The notes under the pieces: model-generated
Database searches by the model: none
What the model was told of the DNA's origin: nothing
What the model saw: only the letters and a program-made list of their open reading frames with translations
Assembly (NCBI GenBank): GCA_030737875.1
Contig: CM060911.1
Location: 51,663,001 to 51,727,000, forward strand
Reading direction: 5' to 3'
Origin: Allium sativum
Lineage: Eukaryota; Streptophyta; Magnoliopsida; Asparagales; Amaryllidaceae
Length of the DNA: 64,000 bases
In this document: positions 59,682 to 64,000 of the stretch, in pieces
Position numbering within the stretch: the stretch's first letter is position 1
Layout: each line of letters begins with the position of its first letter
Made by a program: the position numbers and the translations under genes

Positions 59682-60692
59682 TTATCTACAATCACACACC
59701 TCCTTCTCTTCTTTGCCTAAAGATCTCAAATCTTCGATACTCCGTATACTCATGTTGCACCTCATCCATTTGCGAAATATCGTAAACATGACTGCATTTT
59801 CCTCCTTTCGTTGTTTTACCTCAACAAGTTGGTGAATTGTGTCAATCCTTTCTTGGTGTTGAATGCTTTTGGTTTGGAGTGCGCTCTGATACGTATCGTT
59901 AGACTCCTTTAATAGTTTTCTGATTTCGCCTTCATTCGCTCCTTCCACTTGTTTTTTCTTTGCTGCCTTGGATCCTTTGGGCCTGTCATATCGGTCATCT
60001 GTAAGGTGAACATCTTCTTCTAAACCCATAGTTGCACTGTCCTGCGAATCTCTTTGACTACAACTGTCTCCAAATCTTGTAGCTTTCCCACGACTACAAC
60101 TTGATAGGACTTCTTGGACTGTTTTTTGAAGTGAAGATTTCCATTTCACGTGATTAACCAGTAGGTCATACACATACATGAACAGATAGAAATGAGGTCC
60201 TTGTTTACTATCTGGTTTATATATTTGTTTGAATAACTTGTTTGCAGCAAGTCTCTGCATCAATAATATGAAGCTATTTAACAATGCTAAGATGTAAAGT
60301 ACACAAAAAACATAAACAATTATTACTATATGAGTATCACTTCCAAATCCGCTTGGGTTACTCTGCTTCAGCTTGAACATCTGTGAATCAAAACATTGAG
60401 TTTGATGATTAATTTTACAATAACGACCTTTGATGGAAGCTACACTTCTATTCCGATGCATGTTCTTCCTGTTGTATGCATTAGTGATTCTACCCCAAAA
60501 TGTTTCACCACTTTGATCGGCACCACAGACAGGATCTAGCAAAAGTGAGCAGTATATGTTGCTAAGATCATAGTCTTCATTAGCACTCCAACTTGAAGTA
60601 GTTAGCATTCCACCAAACGGTTGACTTTGATCTTGTAAATCGAAAGTTTCAAACCCAATTCTTGCGGCATCGACATCAAAATCAGTAACCAT
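59682..60692 (-). CDS. Myb/SANT-like ORF1 protein of a PIF/Harbinger element
   Basis: This is an open frame of 336 codons from an ATG at 60692. Residues about 33-95 form a Myb/SANT-like domain (SWSANEDYDLSNIYCSLLLD, ETFWGRITNAYN, SIKGRYCKIN), then a conserved NPSGFG. Residues about 122-145 are probably an in-frame 72-base intron (60326-60255, GTAATA...GATGCAG); splicing joins it to RLAANKLFKQIYK. Later comes KWKSSLQ, the family motif RPKGSKAAKKK (about 227-237, also a possible nuclear signal) and a helical C-terminus. In PIF/Harbinger elements ORF1 binds DNA and helps transposase enter the nucleus. The frame is intact while the PMD partner is broken. It resembles plant proteins misnamed glutathione S-transferase T3-like. 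Confidence 0.85.
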   Translation of the reverse strand: MVTDFDVDAARIGFETFDLQDQSQPFGGMLTTSSWSANEDYDLSNIYCSLLLDPVCGADQSGETFWGRITNAYNRKNMHRNRSVASIKGRYCKINHQTQCFDSQMFKLKQSNPSGFGSDTHIVIIVYVFCVLYILALLNSFILLMQRLAANKLFKQIYKPDSKQGPHFYLFMYVYDLLVNHVKWKSSLQKTVQEVLSSCSRGKATRFGDSCSQRDSQDSATMGLEEDVHLTDDRYDRPKGSKAAKKKQVEGANEGEIRKLLKESNDTYQSALQTKSIQHQERIDTIHQLVEVKQRKEENAVMFTIFRKWMRCNMSIRSIEDLRSLGKEEKEVCDCR

Positions 60693-60819
60693 TTTTTTTA
60701 GTAAATTTGGATGTGGTAGAAGAAGAGTTGATGTGGAGGAAAGTAGATGAGGGGTGGTGTATTTGTAGTGTTTGAAAAATATAAACGTTAGACATGACCG
60801 TTGCTAAATCAAGCCGTCA

Positions 60820-60928
60820 GCCTCCTCGCGTTTGTTCAACAAACGCACGCAAAATAAAGCCGTTGTACATTACGCGTTTGTTAAACAAGTGCTTAATTCT
60901 ACGAGCTTGTTGAACAAGCGCGTGGACA
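60820..60928. repeat. Right subterminal palindromic repeats
   Basis: There are three copies: GCGTTTGTTCAACAAACGC at 60828-60846, a TTTGTTAAACAA variant near 60876, and GCTTGTTGAACAAGC near 60904. They are related to the four left copies, at a similar distance from the element end. Confidence 0.8.
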
Positions 60929-61056
60929 ATTTGGAGTTTCCGGAATTATACAACTAGATTTTCGAACATTGGGTAAAATGTATACCCTATTGGACACGTT
61001 TTTGAGGTTGGATTTCAGCATTTCGGAAATCCAATACTTTGTTGGATATGCTCTTA

Positions 61057-62028
61057 CTAATAATTTGAATAGGTTTAGCATCACACTTTTTTGGTGTAAA
61101 CGTGAACTACCAAAAATGCCATTTACAGTAAGAATCTGCATGAATACCGAGTCATACCTTTTGAGCATCCTGATCATTTTCAATTAAATCACTAATCATG
61201 CGACGAGAATTATGGTACATGTAAATGCATTCAATTTAAACATTTTTGGTTATTGATTAATAGAATTGTAACATTCCTTATATGGCAAAAACAATGCATT
61301 TATTTTATCCTACAATCAACATAGAAGTATTAGGGTTTTGGGTCACAAGTTCATATTGAATCAATCAAGAAAAAAAAAACCTTCCTATAATTTATGTATA
61401 TCAAAGGTTTCATCAGCGGACATACTACATTTGTAGGTTTTATTCTCATTTTCAGTATTTTATACTATATTTGAATTCCAAATATTCAAAATCCATATAT
61501 TTTATGTTACATCCAAAATTGAGTTGTGAACATATAACGACATTTCCAATATACAGATTAAAAATTTATTGCTGATTTAAATTGTAAAACGCTGCATTCC
61601 TCTCTTTTTAGTCTAATTGCATTTGATTTGTAGAATTACTTTATATGCCCTATGTCATTCAAATATAATTGGTAGTGTATATAGCATTAAAATTATCATG
61701 TATAAAATAATCCAATTTCCATAACAGTAGATTTTAGTATTTTAATTCGATGGTAAATAGTGCATATATTTTATCGCATTCCTAAAATGCACTGTCGAAA
61801 TAGTATATTACATATTTAAATTATAAATAGTTACATTTTTAAATGCGTTCAATTTTAAACATTTTTTGTTATTAATTAATAGAATTATGGTAGGATGATA
61901 CATTCCTTGTATAGCAAAAACAATGCATTTATTTTACCCTACAATCAACACAGAAGTATTAGGATTTTGGGTCACAAGTTCCTATTCAGTCAATCAAGAA
62001 AAAAAACTTTCCTATAATTTATGTACTA
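61057..62028. repeat. Right copy of the duplicated block (U-X-Y-X)
   Basis: Same order as 54150-55126, with X at about 61217-61404 and 61838-62028. The Harbinger-like element sits at the junction between the two tandem copies. Confidence 0.85.
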
Positions 62029-63201
62029 AGCTTCTGATTTCAAGACATGTACTTTATATCATTCTATGTATTTATCTACTTTGGTTTGCATCAGTATTCA
62101 GTTGTGTCTTTTGGGATTTATCTGCTTGGTTGCATCAGTATTTGGTTTTCAATAGTTTGCACCAAACCTATATAAGAATGTAAGCGCCCATGTGATCCGC
62201 AACACCATGCAACTGCGTAGAGTACAGTTGATATGCAAGTTTCACGTCTAAGTTGGTAAGCTACATACAAATATATAATTTATAAAATAAAAAAAATCCA
62301 TTATTCAATTGTATTATCTAATCAAGTTTTTTTCCTTTACAGGTAAAGCATATAAAAGAAAATGGATGGTGCCAGTGAAGATAATCAAAATGAAATATTT
62401 TATTAATAAATAAATTTTATCATTTTTTAGTATGATAATCGTATATTTTTAGTATTATCGTAATATATGCTTTATAGTTAGACTTTTTTTTAATTTACAT
62501 TTGCAATTATTAATGATTAATATTACATTTGAATTGATTTATATTGTATACTATTTTATTTCTTGGAGTAATAATTTATTAACCATGCAACATTAGTACA
62601 AATCATTTTTCCTTGCATATGTAAAATACACAGCCGTTACGTTTGTAATATATCAGTGAGATGATGATAAAGTATTAGATGATGTGGGACAAATGTTTTA
62701 TTGCGGTTATCCAACAATATCATTGTTTAGACGAATTTTATTTTGAATAACAACAAAATTGTTGTTTTTTTTCCTCATAAAGCAGTATGCTAACCAATCC
62801 CAATGAAGATGTACTAATTTGCTCATTTTATTCTAGTAAACAACATTGGAAGGTTCGAAGTATCGTAAGAGAAGGCATTAAAATTGATTTAAGAATATTT
62901 TCTCCATATGTTTATTCAAATTTCAAAGCTATTCCAAAACATCATAAACCTTAGCTTGTATAAATTCTTATATTGAGAACTTCACAAATATTGCTGTTAT
63001 AGAAATAATTCCTTGAGTGGGGTATTTCATGTTAATAGTAGATGTTTAAAGCATTTAAGGAACAGAAGACACGTTAGTTTACCACCGTATATGTTGTTCA
63101 TATCATTGCATTTTGTGTGTGTGTGTTATACAAAATACAGATCAAAGTTTTTGGTGATGAAATGAAAGCAAGTGAGGAAATCAGCAGTGATAAAGGCAGA
63201 A
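62029..63201. other. Gene-free AT-rich DNA
   Basis: It contains the diverged copy (62655-62945) of the block at 52340-52650. Nothing else is recognised. Confidence 0.55.
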
Positions 63202-64000
63202 TGTAACACCCCACCTCCGTTAAGGTCACTCACAAAGGGAATGCCTTAACTTTGGTGGAGCATTTTAGTAAACAGAACAGAAACTTACAAGACAGATAAA
63301 ACAGTACTTGAAAATTTTTAACTTTATTACAGCGGAAACAGAAATCAATATGGTTACATCCTTTCAAATCTCAGAATTCAAGTACAAAATATCAGTCTTG
63401 TACAAAAGCCTTCAAAATGCATGGTTTAAAATTATAATCCCCATAGAACGGAAGCTATGCAGAGCCAAGCCATACTTTAAGCACTTCAAGCAAAGAGAAA
63501 TCCGGATCAAGCTAAAGTATTCCCTCCTTGGATAACCTGGGGGGAAACGGAAGAAAGGAGGCGAAACAACAAGGGTCAGACAAAAAGTCTGGCAAGTCCA
63601 GTGACTTTCAGCATATGAACAGATAATAATAATATAACATGAACATAAACTGGATGAGAGATAACTGTAACAGGTGTAGCAGATATAACAGAAGAACAGA
63701 ATGACATAAACTATTGCTTTACACTTCTCTGCACTAATACTAGTATAACAGAATTAGGTGTCACCCTAATGTCTAAACTGAAACAGGAACGGATACAGAA
63801 TAATTTAACAGAAACAGAATGCTAATAATGGGCCTTTACTACCCGATCAGAAACAGACAGAAGCAGAAACAGATTAATCCCTACGGAAACATAATGTAGA
63901 ATTAGATGTACACTAGTAATAGGCCTTTACCACCCGAACAGACGGTACCACGCAGAAACGGACAGGTGTTACCACCCAACAGAAACGGACGGTACCAACA
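63202..64000 (-). mobile_element. Partial Tekay-type LTR, cut by the window end
   Basis: It starts TGTAACACCCCACCTCCGTT, related to the Tekay-A LTR end (TGTAACACCCCACCTCCGCC), so sense runs leftwards. It carries the conserved hairpin (CAGAC-TTTTT-GTCTG in sense, 63591-63577) and the pyrimidine tract with CAGGTTATCC (63528-63560). GGTACCA/CAGAAACGGA words repeat near 63850-64000. Whether this is a solo LTR or part of a full element cannot be told. Confidence 0.85.

Larger units (their letters stand above)
55130..61053. mobile_element. PIF/Harbinger-like element carrying PMD and Myb/SANT genes
   Basis: It is 5924 bp. Ends: AAGCATCTCCAAC on the left, and GAGCATATCCAAC read inward from the right; flanking duplication TTA at 55127-55129 and 61054-61056. 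A TTA duplication, GAGCATCTCCAAC-like ends and a Myb/SANT ORF1 are PIF/Harbinger traits. Inside are a plus-strand PMD pseudogene, a minus-strand intact ORF1-type gene, an inverted satellite between them and palindromic subterminal repeats. I find no DDE transposase in any frame, so movement would have needed a helper. Confidence 0.82.

Noticed and set aside
55130..61053. A hidden DDE transposase in the Harbinger-like element
   Set aside because: I looked in all frames. The coding-like stretches are PMD, ORF1 and repeat only. The spacer between satellite arms is too short.

Overview
This is a stretch of flowering-plant nuclear DNA, probably heterochromatic, made almost entirely of transposable elements. 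The plant origin is inferred from Tekay-type Ty3 elements with initiator-Met primer sites, Tat-lineage Ty3 elements with two RNase H domains, a Ty1/copia remnant, a plant mobile domain (PMD) gene and a PIF/Harbinger Myb-like ORF1. I find no host housekeeping gene, no tRNA or rRNA gene and no CRISPR array. The species cannot be told from the sequence.

Layout. 1-1804: AT-rich DNA with a 15-bp tandem repeat and half of a small TIR element. 1805-12366: a complete Tekay-type Ty3 element on the minus strand (here Tekay-A), with 3149-bp LTRs, target-site duplication (TSD) GATTA, an intact 413-aa Gag and a deleted pol. 12367-13979: the other half of the TIR element and gene-free DNA. 13980-about 21785: an old Tat-lineage Ty3 element (Tat-B), full of stops and lacking a 3' LTR. 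21797-52160: a Ty1/copia remnant split in its reverse transcriptase by a 28-kb Tat element (Tat-C, 22752-51112, TSD TTGTG). Tat-C is itself invaded twice: by a complete Tekay-type element in its 5' LTR (Tekay-B, 23038-34411, TSD TTCAT), and by a solo Tekay-type LTR in its antisense gene (45130-48585, TSD GGTGG). 52161-55129: gene-free DNA with a MITE-like foldback and duplicated blocks. 55130-61053: a 5.9-kb PIF/Harbinger-like element (TSD TTA) with convergent PMD and Myb/SANT genes. 61057-63201: a second copy of the flanking duplication. 63202-64000: the start of another Tekay-type LTR, cut by the window end.

Order of events. Nesting gives copia first, then Tat-C, then Tekay-B and the solo LTR. 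My by-eye LTR comparisons agree: about 5% difference in Tat-C, about 1% in Tekay-A, and only about six substitutions in 3.6 kb in Tekay-B. Tekay-B nonetheless has a badly decayed coding region, so it was probably mobilised in trans or has had its LTRs homogenised.

Most interesting points. (1) The Harbinger-like element carries a PMD gene and an intact ORF1-type Myb protein but no visible DDE transposase; it has palindromic subterminal repeats and a large inverted satellite between the two genes. (2) The four Tekay-type LTR sequences share a small hairpin whose stem changes by compensatory bases, followed by a pyrimidine tract and CAGG, with a good splice donor far upstream in two of them; this suggests an intron inside the LTR. 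(3) Tat-C carries a multi-exon antisense gene with RS-rich and coiled-coil parts, and a copy of its LTR-end motif directly after pol.
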